A stretch of DNA of 33,449 nt from Clostridium_I sp047718555. GTDB lineage: Bacteria > Bacillota > Clostridia > Clostridiales > Clostridiaceae. The notes under the pieces were generated by a model. It made no database searches. It had not been told where the DNA came from and was given only the letters and a program-made list of their open reading frames with translations. The stretch spans positions 1-33,449 of the forward strand of contig NZ_JBDNRK010000047.1 in the NCBI RefSeq assembly GCF_047718555.1, read 5' to 3'. This document shows positions 21,760 through 30,142 of the stretch, one piece after another (the stretch's first letter is position 1; the number at the start of each line of letters is the position of its first letter). The position numbers and the translations under genes were made by a program.

Positions 21760-21772
21760 GGAGAAATATAAT

Positions 21773-22918
21773 ATGAATTTTAATGATGCATTAAAATGTG
21801 TAGAATTGGTTATAGAAAGTGGTGCAGTTCCACTGCTTATAGGAGAAAGTGGTATAGGTAAGACTACTATTGTAAAGAATTTATGTAAAAGCAATAATTA
21901 TTACAATATTAATATAGATGGAAATATGTTAAAAGAGGGTGAAATAGGCGGCCTTCCAACAGTGGAAGATTATTTAGTACATGTAAATGGAGAAGATACT
22001 AAACTTAAGAGAACTGTTTATGCTGTTCATGTAAAGCTTCAAGAAATAGAAAAAGTTTTAAGTAAAGATCCTGGCAGAACAATAGTATTATTTATAGATG
22101 AAATAAATCGTTGTGAGCACAGTGTACAACAGGAACTTATGAACATAATACTTAATAGAGAAATAAATGGTTTTAAAATACCTGATCAGGTAAAGGTCGT
22201 AGCTGCTATGAATCCTTCTAATAAATATAGAGAATATAATAACACTGATTATCAGGTAATAGATATGGATGCAGCCCAGGAAGATCGTTTTACATGGATA
22301 GAAGTAGAATCTGATACAAAAGCTTGGATTAGCTGGGGAATGGAAAATATAAATGGGATCAAAAATATACATGAAGATATACTTAATTTTATTTCTACTT
22401 TCCCTGAATATCTACATACTCCCAATTCAGTAGAAATGGTTAAAGCAACTCCAAGAAGTTGGGAAAGGGTATCAAATGTATACAACATATATTTGAATAA
22501 GGATGAAAAGATACCTAAAAATATTATTTATAGCGTGATAAAAGGTAATGTGGGAAGCAGTATAGCCCAAGAATTTATGAACTTTATAAATAGTAATAGA
22601 AGGCCGCTTATTACTGCTGAGCAAATATTTTTAGAAGGTACACTTAAGTCGGAAATTATAGAAGAAATAAAGAAAGAAAATCACTCAAGGTTATATTTAA
22701 TAGCTAAAAATGTTCTTCAACATATAAAGAATAGTGATAATAAAATACAAGAAATAGATATATTTTCCAAATTGCTTCAGTACTATCCAGCAGATTTAAA
22801 ATTAGCTATAATGAAAGAAATTAAAGAAAGCTATGAAGAAAGTATTTATCAAGACTTTTTAATGAATAAAAATTTTATTGAAGGTTTTTTTTCTATATAT
22901 GGTGATTTTAAGGAGTAG
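21773..22918 (+). CDS. MoxR-like AAA+ ATPase
   Basis: The 381-residue protein has one AAA+ module: Walker A GESGIGKT (24-31), Walker B LFIDE (D109, E110) and a sensor-1 region VVAAMNPS, followed by an arginine-rich segment (DRFTWIE) and a helical C-terminal lid. It belongs to the MoxR/dynein-related AAA_5 group, whose members remodel or load cofactors on proteins together with a VWA-domain partner. The ATG at 21773 is chosen because AAGGAG lies at 21758-21763; the frame is open further upstream but without a ribosome site. The VWA gene follows after 6 bases. Confidence 0.88.
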   Translation: MNFNDALKCVELVIESGAVPLLIGESGIGKTTIVKNLCKSNNYYNINIDGNMLKEGEIGGLPTVEDYLVHVNGEDTKLKRTVYAVHVKLQEIEKVLSKDPGRTIVLFIDEINRCEHSVQQELMNIILNREINGFKIPDQVKVVAAMNPSNKYREYNNTDYQVIDMDAAQEDRFTWIEVESDTKAWISWGMENINGIKNIHEDILNFISTFPEYLHTPNSVEMVKATPRSWERVSNVYNIYLNKDEKIPKNIIYSVIKGNVGSSIAQEFMNFINSNRRPLITAEQIFLEGTLKSEIIEEIKKENHSRLYLIAKNVLQHIKNSDNKIQEIDIFSKLLQYYPADLKLAIMKEIKESYEESIYQDFLMNKNFIEGFFSIYGDFKE

Positions 22919-22924
22919 GAGGAT

Positions 22925-24256
22925 ATGGAAGAAAATAATTTTGAAAGATTGAGAAAAAGATTATATGGGGAAGTGCAAATAGGAGAATATAATTCAGAAA
23001 ATTTTAAGAAGGATTTTTTGAAATTAATAGAAATGTGCAATTTATCTCTTATGAAGGATGAAGATAATTTTTTTGGACTATTTCTTATTCAATGCAAACG
23101 GAAGATAGATTTTAAGCTTTCTACTGCTGTGGAAACAAAGTTATCTGGTGCTTATTTTTCCATGTATTTTAATCCAATTATGTTTTTAGAATGTACTTTA
23201 AAGGAAATGGAAGCTCTTATTAAACATGAGGTATATCATATCATGAGCAAGCACTATGAAAGAGCAAAAAATTTAAAATATAAATATAGTCAGCTTGCCA
23301 TAAATCTTGCAATGGATATATCTATAAATCAGTACTTAATGTATTTACCTTCTTGGTCAGCAAAACTTGAAAATATAAGATTAGCTTATAATGTAGATCT
23401 TGAAGAAGAACAGACTATGGAGCAGTATGCAGCTAAAATACAAGGAGCTTTAGATAAGAAAATTAAAAAAGATAATAAATCTGAACAGGATTTTTCAAAG
23501 ATGCATGAAATTTGGGAAGATATGAATGAAGATGTCAATATAGAACAAATGGATGAAGTAATAAAAAAAACAGCAGCTAATGCTTACAAAGGCAAAATAC
23601 CTGAAAGTATAGATATTCTTATGAAATCACTTAATAATGTTCCAGAAATAAGCTGGAAGGATTATCTTAGAAGAAGTATTGGTGTAATTCCAGTAGGTCA
23701 TAAAAAAACTGTAACAAGAAGAGATAGAAGACAGCCTGAAAGATTAGATTTAAGAGGAAAACTATCAAATAGGATAGTAAAAATTTTAATAGCCATTGAT
23801 ATTAGTGGAAGCATGTCTGATAAAGAAATAGAAAATTCAATGACAGAAATTTTTTCAATAGTTAAAAATTATCCTTTCGATATATCTATAATAGAATGTG
23901 ATAGTGAAATAAGAAGAATATATAAAGTAAAGAGCATAAAAGATGTGAAAGAGAAGGTTAATACTAAAGGAGGAACTAAGTTTTCTCCGGTATTTCAATA
24001 TATATATAATAAAAGACTTAAAGATTATGTTCTAATTTTTTTTACAGATGGGCTAGGTGAAAAAGAGCTTAAAATTTCTCCTTATAATTATAATACTATT
24101 TGGGTGCTAACAGGGAAGGAGCAAGAGCTTTCCCTTGAAAAACAAATAGGAGTAGTAGTTAAATTAAATAATTCAATAGATAAAAAAGAGGCGGCTAATG
24201 CATATGACCTTATTCGAGAGGCTATGAGAGATACAAGAAGTGAATGGGCTAAATAA
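22925..24256 (+). CDS. VWA-domain protein with metallopeptidase-like N-terminal domain (DUF2201 type)
   Basis: The 443-residue protein has an N-terminal domain with HEVYHIMSKH (from 101), an HExxH-like zinc-peptidase motif with a further histidine. The first motif glutamate is kept. The C-terminal von Willebrand A domain (about 285-420) has a complete MIDAS: DISGS (292-296), the KGGT threonine and FTDG. The central part is charged and helical. This is the layout of DUF2201_N plus the VWA-like DUF2201. Such proteins are encoded beside MoxR ATPases. AGGAGGAT precedes the ATG, and the gene closes the three-gene unit with a terminator directly behind it. Whether the peptidase motif is active is unknown. 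Confidence 0.85.
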   Translation: MEENNFERLRKRLYGEVQIGEYNSENFKKDFLKLIEMCNLSLMKDEDNFFGLFLIQCKRKIDFKLSTAVETKLSGAYFSMYFNPIMFLECTLKEMEALIKHEVYHIMSKHYERAKNLKYKYSQLAINLAMDISINQYLMYLPSWSAKLENIRLAYNVDLEEEQTMEQYAAKIQGALDKKIKKDNKSEQDFSKMHEIWEDMNEDVNIEQMDEVIKKTAANAYKGKIPESIDILMKSLNNVPEISWKDYLRRSIGVIPVGHKKTVTRRDRRQPERLDLRGKLSNRIVKILIAIDISGSMSDKEIENSMTEIFSIVKNYPFDISIIECDSEIRRIYKVKSIKDVKEKVNTKGGTKFSPVFQYIYNKRLKDYVLIFFTDGLGEKELKISPYNYNTIWVLTGKEQELSLEKQIGVVVKLNNSIDKKEAANAYDLIREAMRDTRSEWAK

Positions 24257-24270
24257 TAGCTTGTCTAATA

Positions 24271-24308
24271 AAAAAGTCCCCCAATTATATTAGAGGGGGA
24301 CTTTTTAT
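24271..24308. terminator. Strong terminator after the MoxR-VWA operon
   Basis: AAAAAGTCCCCC (24271-24282) pairs perfectly with GGGGGACTTTTT (24295-24306) around a 12-base loop. It works on both strands and separates the VWA gene from abrB. Confidence 0.95.
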
Positions 24309-24338
24309 TGCTTAAATTATGCCTAACTTAAAGATAGA

Positions 24339-24581
24339 TTAATCATTCTTTAATTCAGCCATACAATTTTTGCAAATATTTTTTCCTTTGTAATTTATAA
24401 CATCTCTTGCATCTCCACAGAAAATACAAGCTGGTTGATACTTTTTAAGGATTATATGTTCACCTTCTACATATATCTCTAGAGCATCTTTTTCACCTAT
24501 TTCTAATGTTCTTCTTAATTCTATTGGAATAACTACTCTACCTAATTCATCTACTTTTCTTACAACTCCTGTTGACTTCAT
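24339..24581 (-). CDS. abrB: AbrB-family transition-state regulator
   Basis: The 80-residue DNA-binding protein has the swapped-hairpin AbrB fold at 1-45 (MKSTGVVRKVDELGRVVIPIE, then LRRTLEIGEKDALEIYV) and a C-terminal zinc ribbon with C52, C55, C70 and C73. In clostridia and bacilli it acts in growth-phase control, repressed by Spo0A~P. The start at 24581 is preceded by AAGGAGG at 8 bases. An earlier in-frame TTG (24605) would place the ribosome site inside the gene. The promoter is at 24629-24657 and a consensus 0A box lies further upstream, which fits Spo0A control. Genomes usually carry more than one paralogue. Confidence 0.92.
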   Translation of the reverse strand: MKSTGVVRKVDELGRVVIPIELRRTLEIGEKDALEIYVEGEHIILKKYQPACIFCGDARDVINYKGKNICKNCMAELKND

Positions 24582-24628
24582 CACAAGATCCTCCTTAAAT
24601 AACAAAAATCGACTTATTAACTAATTAA

Positions 24629-24657
24629 ATGATATCAAGCCTTAAGTATAAAGTCAA
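24629..24657 (-). promoter_or_regulatory. abrB promoter
   Basis: On the minus strand TTGACT (rc of 24652-24657) and TATCAT (rc of 24629-24634) have a 17-base spacer. The leader is about 40 nt to the ATG at 24581. Confidence 0.75.
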
Positions 24658-24725
24658 GTAATTTTTGATGAAAAATATAAATGTATAATAAATAATTTAG
24701 AATTTCTTTAGATTAATCGATAGTT

Positions 24726-24732
24726 TTCGACA
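24726..24732 (-). promoter_or_regulatory. Spo0A box
   Basis: TTCGACA, the reverse complement of the 0A box TGTCGAA, stands within TTTTCGACAAA. It is 69 bases upstream of the abrB -35 and about 65 bases upstream of the dipeptidase -10 on the other strand. Related GTCGA cores occur at 24609-24613 and near 24759. Confidence 0.55.
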
Positions 24733-24792
24733 AATGTATGACATATCATAGTAAATAAGTCGATAATATGAATAAAAATCTATTATTATTAA

Positions 24793-24801
24793 TGTTATAA
24801 T
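24793..24801 (+). promoter_or_regulatory. Extended -10 promoter of the dipeptidase gene
   Basis: TG-T-TATAAT (24793-24801) is an extended -10 element. The -35 position is A-rich and not conserved. The ribosome site CGGAGG follows near 24825. Confidence 0.4.
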
Positions 24802-24837
24802 ATATATGAAAGATTTTTATTAGTCGGAGGTATATAA

Positions 24838-25773
24838 ATGAAGGTAATAGACTTTCACTGTGATACTATTTCAAGAATTATGGACAGCAGAGGAATGTCA
24901 GAACTAAAGTCAAATAATTTTAGCATAGATATTGAAAAATTAAAAAATGGAGATAATCTAGCTCAGTTTTTTGCTTTATTTTTAAATTTAAAGCACGTGA
25001 AAGACCCTTTAGAGTATTGTCTTAGTATGTTAGATAGGTTTTATATGGAGATGGAAAAAAACGAGGATTCAATAGCTCTTGTAAAATCTTATGATGAATT
25101 AATAAATAATAAGAAGAAAAATAAATTATCTGCATTTTTAACTATAGAGGAAGGCGGAGTTTTAAAAGGTGAACTTTATAACCTGAGAAATTTTTATAGG
25201 TTAGGGGTAAGGCTTATGACTTTGACTTGGAACTATCCCAATGAAATAGGATTTCCAAATTCTAAAAAAGAGTATATGGGAAAAGGATTAACAAATTTTG
25301 GTTATCAAGTCATAGAGGAAATGAATAGACTTAATATGATTATCGATGTATCACATCTTTCTGATAAAGGATTTTATGATGTATTGAAGTTATCTAAGAA
25401 ACCTTTTATTGCATCTCATTCTAATTCAAGATTTATAACTGATCATCCAAGAAATTTAACAGATTCTATGATAAAAGAATTATCAAATATAGGTGGAATC
25501 ATGGGCATAAATTTTTATAATAGATTTTTAGGAGAAAGTAGTATTAGTAAAATTGACGATATGCTCCTTCATATAAAACACATTTACAATATAGGGGGAA
25601 TAGATGTAATAGCACTGGGCAGTGATTTTGATGGAATAGAATGTGAAGTTGAAATCAAAGATACATCAGAGATGTATAAACTTCAAGATGAGCTTAAAAA
25701 AAGTGGTTTTAGTGAAGATAATATAGAAAAGATATTTTATAAAAATGCTTTAAGAATTATAAAAGATATTTAG
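24838..25773 (+). CDS. Membrane-dipeptidase-type peptidase (family M19)
   Basis: The 311-residue protein belongs to the renal-dipeptidase family M19, a binuclear zinc TIM barrel that cleaves dipeptides. Metal-site motifs are visible: H7 and D9 in DFHCDT, E105 in TIEEGGV, the histidines of VSHLSDKG and SHSNSR, and the late GSDFDG. There is no signal peptide or membrane segment, as usual in bacterial members, so the enzyme is cytoplasmic. Length is normal. It is monocistronic; a minus-strand repeat copy follows. The natural substrate cannot be told from sequence. Confidence 0.9.
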   Translation: MKVIDFHCDTISRIMDSRGMSELKSNNFSIDIEKLKNGDNLAQFFALFLNLKHVKDPLEYCLSMLDRFYMEMEKNEDSIALVKSYDELINNKKKNKLSAFLTIEEGGVLKGELYNLRNFYRLGVRLMTLTWNYPNEIGFPNSKKEYMGKGLTNFGYQVIEEMNRLNMIIDVSHLSDKGFYDVLKLSKKPFIASHSNSRFITDHPRNLTDSMIKELSNIGGIMGINFYNRFLGESSISKIDDMLLHIKHIYNIGGIDVIALGSDFDGIECEVEIKDTSEMYKLQDELKKSGFSEDNIEKIFYKNALRIIKDI

Positions 25774-25830
25774 TCTGCAAAATAATCCTTCTGTTAATTT
25801 CAATAAATAATTTTTACAGGCAGTAATATT

Positions 25831-25917
25831 TTTATCAATGAATTTTAGTTAGTGGGAGTTTGTATCTCCACTAAGCTTAGATGAATTATATAGGAATGTG
25901 CAGATGTCATGGATAAA
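25831..25917 (-). repeat. Structured repeat, copy D (short variant)
   Basis: Read on the minus strand it begins TTTATCCATGACATCTGC and runs into AATTCATCTAAGC. It ends with the hairpin TTAGTGGAG / CTCCCACTAA and CTAAAATTCATTGATAA. The variable loop and one side of the inner helices are deleted relative to copy C. It lies between the dipeptidase and rubrerythrin genes. The rest of 25774-26008 shows no gene. Confidence 0.6.
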
Positions 25918-26008
25918 TATAATAGTCAAAGTTTGCGGGTGATTTCATGAATTTTTCCATCAATTAAAGATTAATAGAAAACTAATTAGAAAAATTTATA
26001 AAAAGTAC

Positions 26009-26037
26009 TTGATTAATAATAATTATTATTATATAAT
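26009..26037 (+). promoter_or_regulatory. Rubrerythrin promoter with PerR-like palindrome
   Basis: TTGATT (26009-26014) and TATAAT (26032-26037) have a 17-base spacer. The spacer is the perfect palindrome AATAATAATTATTATT (26015-26030). PerR boxes have the form TTATAATNATTATAA; this one is similar but not exact. Reverse rubrerythrin genes are known PerR targets in Clostridium acetobutylicum. Confidence 0.6.
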
Positions 26038-26119
26038 AGTAACTGTTGGCGATGAAATTGCCATTTGAACTTAATAAAAATTAAATAAAATATAAATAGA
26101 ATTTTAGGAGGAATTTGTT

Positions 26120-26665
26120 ATGAAAAAATTTGTTTGTTCAGTCTGTGGATACGTATTTGAAGGAGCTGAAGCTCCAGAAAAATGCCCTCAATGTGGTGCA
26201 GGAAGAGATAAATTTATAGAAAAAACTGATGATAAAGAAGAATGGGCAGATGAACATAAGATTGGAGTTGCAGCTGGCGTAGATGCAGAAGTAGTAGAAG
26301 GTTTAAGAGCTAATTTTACTGGTGAATGTACAGAAGTAGGTATGTACCTTGCTATGAGCCGTCAAGCTGATAGAGAAGGATATCCTGAAATAGCAGAAGC
26401 TTATAAGAGAATAGCTTTTGAAGAAGCAGAGCATGCATCTAAGTTTGCAGAACTTCTTGGAGAAGTTGTAGGAGCTGATACTAAAAAGAATCTTGAAGTT
26501 AGAGTAGAAGCAGAATATGGTGCTTGCAAAGGTAAAAAAGAATTAGCAACTTTAGCTAAGAAGCTTAATTATGATGCTATTCATGACACTGTACATGAAA
26601 TGTGTAAGGATGAAGCTCGTCATGGAAAAGCTTTCAAAGGATTATTAAACAGATATTTTAAATAA
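26120..26665 (+). CDS. Reverse rubrerythrin (peroxide reductase)
   Basis: The 181-residue protein has a rubredoxin-type FeS4 domain at the N-terminus (C6, C9, C22, C25) followed by a ferritin-like diiron four-helix domain (about 45-180; glutamate and histidine ligands in GECTEVGMY, EEAEHASKF, VEAEYGA and DEARHGKAF). This domain order is opposite to classical rubrerythrin. In clostridia such proteins reduce hydrogen peroxide and oxygen with electrons from NADH via rubredoxin-linked reductases, giving oxygen tolerance. AGGAGG precedes the ATG. The promoter carries a PerR-like palindrome. The gene is monocistronic, with a terminator close behind. Confidence 0.93.
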   Translation: MKKFVCSVCGYVFEGAEAPEKCPQCGAGRDKFIEKTDDKEEWADEHKIGVAAGVDAEVVEGLRANFTGECTEVGMYLAMSRQADREGYPEIAEAYKRIAFEEAEHASKFAELLGEVVGADTKKNLEVRVEAEYGACKGKKELATLAKKLNYDAIHDTVHEMCKDEARHGKAFKGLLNRYFK

Positions 26666-26669
26666 AAAT

Positions 26670-26710
26670 AAAAAATGGCTTTCTCAATTAAAGAGAAAGC
26701 CATTTTTTAT
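26670..26710. terminator. Terminator of the rubrerythrin gene
   Basis: AAAAAATGGCTTTCTC (26670-26685) and GAGAAAGCCATTTTTT (26693-26708) are perfectly complementary around a 7-base loop. It works in both directions. Confidence 0.93.
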
Positions 26711-26824
26711 TTCCAACTGTTTAAGGTATCTTTAAAGAAACAACTAAGATCTTTATACCGCTACTTTTTTAATATTTAATACGAACTATATAATTTAAGC
26801 TTGTATTAATATTCGTAAGTTGTA

Positions 26825-26853
26825 TTGACTAGTTTACATTGCTCTGCTAATAT
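26825..26853 (+). promoter_or_regulatory. Promoter of the flavoprotein-purA operon
   Basis: TTGACT (26825-26830) and TAATAT (26848-26853) have a 17-base spacer. The leader before the TTG start codon at 26874 would be only about 14 bases, just long enough for the GGGAGGG ribosome site. Confidence 0.6.
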
Positions 26854-26873
26854 GTTAAAGGGAGGGATATGAT

Positions 26874-28280
26874 TTGAAAAATAATTATGACATTGTTATA
26901 GTAGGCGCTGGTCCTGCAGGGATTTTTACAGCAATTGAAATTACAAAAATCAAACCAGAATTAAGTGTTTTAATAATTGATAGAGGAAGAAGTATTGAAA
27001 AGAGAGTTTGTCCTGCAAGAAAGACTGGTAAATGTGTAAACTGTAATCCTTGTGGCATAACCTTTGGTTGGTCAGGGGCAGGTGCTTTTTCAGATGGTAA
27101 ACTATCCTTAAGCCCAGAAGTTGGTGGAAGAATTTTAGACTATTACTCAGAAGAAGAAGCTCAAAAATTAATAAATTATTGTGATGATATATATCTAAAA
27201 TTTGGTGCCAGTAAGACTGTTTACGGATTAAATAATGAGAGAGTAGACGAGATAAAATATGAAGCTAGTAAACACAATATTCGCCTTATTGAATGTCCTG
27301 TAAGACATTTAGGTACTGAACTAGCATATGAAGTTTTGAAAAAAATGTACCTGCACCTTATAGAGAATACTAATACTGAATTTGAAGAGCTTACAGAAGC
27401 TACAGATATAATAGTTGAAAATGGTAAGGTTAAGGGAATAAATATAAAAAATAAAGCTGGAGAATCTAGAATTGAAACTGAAAACTTAGTTGTTGCACCT
27501 GGTAGGGGTGGCGCTGAGTGGCTTACAAAGGAAGCAAAAAATCATAATATAAAGACTACTAATAACGCTGTTGATATTGGAGTAAGAGTTGAAGTACCAA
27601 ACTCAATTATGGATCACTTAACTAAAGATTTATATGAAGCAAAACTTGTTTATTATTCCGATACTTTTGGTAATAAAGTTAGAACTTTTTGTATGAATCC
27701 TGGTGGAGTAGTATCTGAGGAACACTATGATGAAGGTATGGCAGTAGTTAATGGACATAGCTATGGAGAAAAAGAGTTGAGAACTAATAATACTAATTTT
27801 GCTATGCTTGTATCAACTACTTTTACGGAACCATTTAATCAGCCGATAGACTATGGTCAATATATTGCAAAGCTTGGTAATATGCTGACTGGTGGAGGAA
27901 TAATGGTTCAAAGACTTGGTGATTTGTTAATGGGAAGAAGAACAAGTGAATCAAGACTTAAAAAATCAACAACTATGCCAACTATGAAATCAGCAGTACC
28001 TGGTGATTTAAGTTTTGTGCTTCCACAAAGGCACTTAACTTCAATAGTAGAAGCTTTAAAAGCTTTTGATAAAATTGCACCGGGCTTATATAGTAAAAAT
28101 ACTCTTTTATATGGAGTTGAAGTAAAATTTTATTCAAGCAAGTTTGAAACAAATGATAAATTTGAGACACAAATAAAAAATTTATACACTATAGGTGATG
28201 GAGCTGGAATTACAAGAGGACTTATGCAAGCATCCGTTACAGGAGTTATAGTTGCTAGAAATATAGCAAAACATAGTTAA
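26874..28280 (+). CDS. Uncharacterised FAD-dependent dehydrogenase (COG2509)
   Basis: The 468-residue flavoprotein has an N-terminal Rossmann FAD site GAGPAG (11-16), a cysteine-rich segment near residue 45 (RVCPARKTGKCVNCNPCG), and a C-terminal GDGAGITRGLMQAS that closes the FAD site. This architecture is typical of COG2509, a widespread group without assigned substrate. The cysteine segment may bind a metal or act in redox, as inference. The start is TTG with GGGAGGG upstream; the nearby ATG runs into a stop after two codons. purA follows after 33 bases, and the pair is probably co-transcribed. A metabolic link to purine synthesis is not established. Confidence 0.85.
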   Translation: MKNNYDIVIVGAGPAGIFTAIEITKIKPELSVLIIDRGRSIEKRVCPARKTGKCVNCNPCGITFGWSGAGAFSDGKLSLSPEVGGRILDYYSEEEAQKLINYCDDIYLKFGASKTVYGLNNERVDEIKYEASKHNIRLIECPVRHLGTELAYEVLKKMYLHLIENTNTEFEELTEATDIIVENGKVKGINIKNKAGESRIETENLVVAPGRGGAEWLTKEAKNHNIKTTNNAVDIGVRVEVPNSIMDHLTKDLYEAKLVYYSDTFGNKVRTFCMNPGGVVSEEHYDEGMAVVNGHSYGEKELRTNNTNFAMLVSTTFTEPFNQPIDYGQYIAKLGNMLTGGGIMVQRLGDLLMGRRTSESRLKKSTTMPTMKSAVPGDLSFVLPQRHLTSIVEALKAFDKIAPGLYSKNTLLYGVEVKFYSSKFETNDKFETQIKNLYTIGDGAGITRGLMQASVTGVIVARNIAKHS

Positions 28281-28313
28281 ATATTTAACCCAAGGGGAAA
28301 GTGAGGAATTATT

Positions 28314-29600
28314 ATGTCAGCATTTATTGTTTTAGGAGCTCAATGGGGGGACGAAGGTAAAGGCAAGATGACAGACTATCTTGCAGAGGAAGCAGATGTA
28401 GTTGTTAGATTTCAAGGTGGAAATAATGCAGGTCATACTGTTGAAGTAGGAGATAAGCAGTATAAACTTCATCTTATACCATCAGGTATATTATATGAAG
28501 ATAAGCTTAATGTTATTGGTAATGGTGTAGTTTTAGATCCTAAGGCTATGTTTGAAGAAATAGAATATCTTGAGAGTCTAGGAGTTAAGGTTACCCCTGA
28601 AAAATTATTGATTAGTGATAGAGCACAGCTTATAATGCCTTATCACAGAGCTTTAGATGGTGTTAAAGAAAAAGTAAGGGGTAAAAATGATATAGGTACT
28701 ACAGGAAAGGGTATAGGCCCTTGTTATACAGATAAAGCTGAGAGATGTGGAATAAGAGTATGTGATTTAATGCACAAAGAAGTTTTTAAAGAAAAACTTA
28801 AAGAAAATATATCTAGCAAAAATGAAGTTTTATCCAAAATATATAATACGGATACATTTGATTTTGATGCTATGTATGAGGAATACATAAATTATGCAGA
28901 GAGAATGAAAGCCTTTGTAGCTGATGCCTCTGTAAGAGTGTACAATGAAATAAAACAAGGCAAAAAAGTGCTTTTTGAAGGAGCTCAGGGAAATCTATTG
29001 GATATAGACTATGGAACATATCCCTTTGTTACATCTTCTAGCACAATTGCGGGGGGAGTATGTACTGGAGCAGGCATAGGCCCTACTATGATTAATAGTG
29101 CTATAGGAATCGCTAAGGCATATACAACAAGAGTAGGAAAAGGTCCTTTTCCTACAGAGCTTTTTGACTCTATGGGTGAGCATATAAGAGATAAAGGTCA
29201 TGAATATGGTGTAACTACGGGTAGAGCTAGAAGATGCGGATGGCTTGATACTGTAATTTTAAAATCAGCAGCAAGAGTTTCAGGGCTTACAAGCTTTGCT
29301 GTAACTAAGATAGATACTTTAGCCGGAATAGATAAAATAAAAGTATGTGTTGGATATGAAATCAATGGTAAGATTATAGATTATGTACCAGCGAGCCTTG
29401 AAGATCTAGCCATTTGTAAACCTATATATGAAGAATTTGACGGTTGGGATGATAGCATAGAAACTGCAAGAACTTACGATGAGATTCCAGCTAATGCTAA
29501 AATTTACCTAAAAAGAATAGAAGAACTAACAGATACAAAAGTTTCTATAGTTTCAGTGGGACCAAGAAGAGATCAAACTATTGTAGTTAGTGAAATATAA
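28314..29600 (+). CDS. purA: Adenylosuccinate synthetase
   Basis: PurA joins IMP and aspartate with GTP to form adenylosuccinate, the first committed step to AMP. The 428 residues match the family. The N-terminal P-loop GDEGKGK (12-18) includes the catalytic aspartate D13, and NAGHTV carries catalytic H41. The IMP-binding GTTGKGIGP and QGNLLDIDYGTYPFVTSS segments, and the late TTGRARRCGWLD, are complete. The ribosome site is a moderate AGTGAGG. It follows a COG2509 flavoprotein gene at 33 bases. No PurR-type operator is visible to me. Confidence 0.98.
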   Translation: MSAFIVLGAQWGDEGKGKMTDYLAEEADVVVRFQGGNNAGHTVEVGDKQYKLHLIPSGILYEDKLNVIGNGVVLDPKAMFEEIEYLESLGVKVTPEKLLISDRAQLIMPYHRALDGVKEKVRGKNDIGTTGKGIGPCYTDKAERCGIRVCDLMHKEVFKEKLKENISSKNEVLSKIYNTDTFDFDAMYEEYINYAERMKAFVADASVRVYNEIKQGKKVLFEGAQGNLLDIDYGTYPFVTSSSTIAGGVCTGAGIGPTMINSAIGIAKAYTTRVGKGPFPTELFDSMGEHIRDKGHEYGVTTGRARRCGWLDTVILKSAARVSGLTSFAVTKIDTLAGIDKIKVCVGYEINGKIIDYVPASLEDLAICKPIYEEFDGWDDSIETARTYDEIPANAKIYLKRIEELTDTKVSIVSVGPRRDQTIVVSEI

Positions 29601-29646
29601 TTGTATAATATTTATATTATTATAATTTAAACTAATAAAAATATAC

Positions 29647-29674
29647 TTTATTAGTATACTAAATGTGTTATAAT
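29647..29674 (+). promoter_or_regulatory. Promoter of the DUF1858 gene with perfect palindrome
   Basis: TTTATT (29647-29652) and TATAAT (29669-29674) have a 16-base spacer. The perfect 12-base palindrome TTAGTATACTAA occupies 29651-29662, overlapping the -35. It resembles GTATAC-centred operators of MarR/HxlR-type redox regulators, but the regulator is unknown. Confidence 0.5.
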
Positions 29675-29712
29675 AAGAATACTAAGTATATATGAGAAGA
29701 GAGGTATGTATT

Positions 29713-29898
29713 ATGGAAATTAATAAAGATACAACTATAGGAGAAGTAGTAAGAACTTATCCTGAGAAGGCACAAGTATTAATGAGTTTTGGTATGGGAT
29801 GTATAGGATGTCCATCATCTCAAGGAGAAACATTAGAACAAGCTGCATTAGTTCATGCGTTAGATTTAAATGATTTATTATTAGCATTGAACAAATAA
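29713..29898 (+). CDS. DUF1858 redox-disulfide domain protein
   Basis: The 61-residue protein matches the DUF1858 / hybrid-cluster-protein-associated redox disulfide domain. It has an N-terminal IGEVVRTYPEKAQVLMSFGMGC helix and a CIGC motif (C30, C33) followed by PSSQGETLEQAALVHALD. The two cysteines probably form a redox disulfide or bind a metal. The start at 29713 is chosen because GAGAGG is 8 bases upstream; an earlier ATG at 29692 lacks a site. It is monocistronic with its own promoter and terminator. No hybrid cluster protein gene lies nearby. Confidence 0.88.
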   Translation: MEINKDTTIGEVVRTYPEKAQVLMSFGMGCIGCPSSQGETLEQAALVHALDLNDLLLALNK

Positions 29899-29926
29899 AT
29901 TTATAAACATAAATTTTAGATGATAT

Positions 29927-29964
29927 AGGCGCTGAATTTATCTTAAATTCAGTGCTTATTTTTA
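29927..29964 (+). terminator. Terminator after the DUF1858 gene
   Basis: Arms 29927-29940 and 29944-29957 (AGGCGCTGAATTTA with TAAATTCAGTGCTT) pair over 14 positions with two G-U and a 3-base loop, then ATTTTTAATT. Confidence 0.85.
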
Positions 29965-30035
29965 ATTATTTTTAGATTTAATGCATTTTTTAGAATAATT
30001 ATTCAGTATAATAGTTTTAGTCTATATATTCTATG

Positions 30036-30064
30036 TTGATTTAGACTTATAATATAGGTATAAA
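30036..30064 (+). promoter_or_regulatory. Promoter of the thioesterase gene
   Basis: TTGATT (30036-30041) and TATAAA (30059-30064) have a 17-base spacer, giving a leader of about 70 nt before the GTG start at 30143. Confidence 0.45.
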
Positions 30065-30142
30065 GTGTTACAACAATCTTTAATTTACTTTAATATAAAT
30101 TATCTGCAGCATTTTCAATTTATTTTGTGGGGGGTAAATAAT

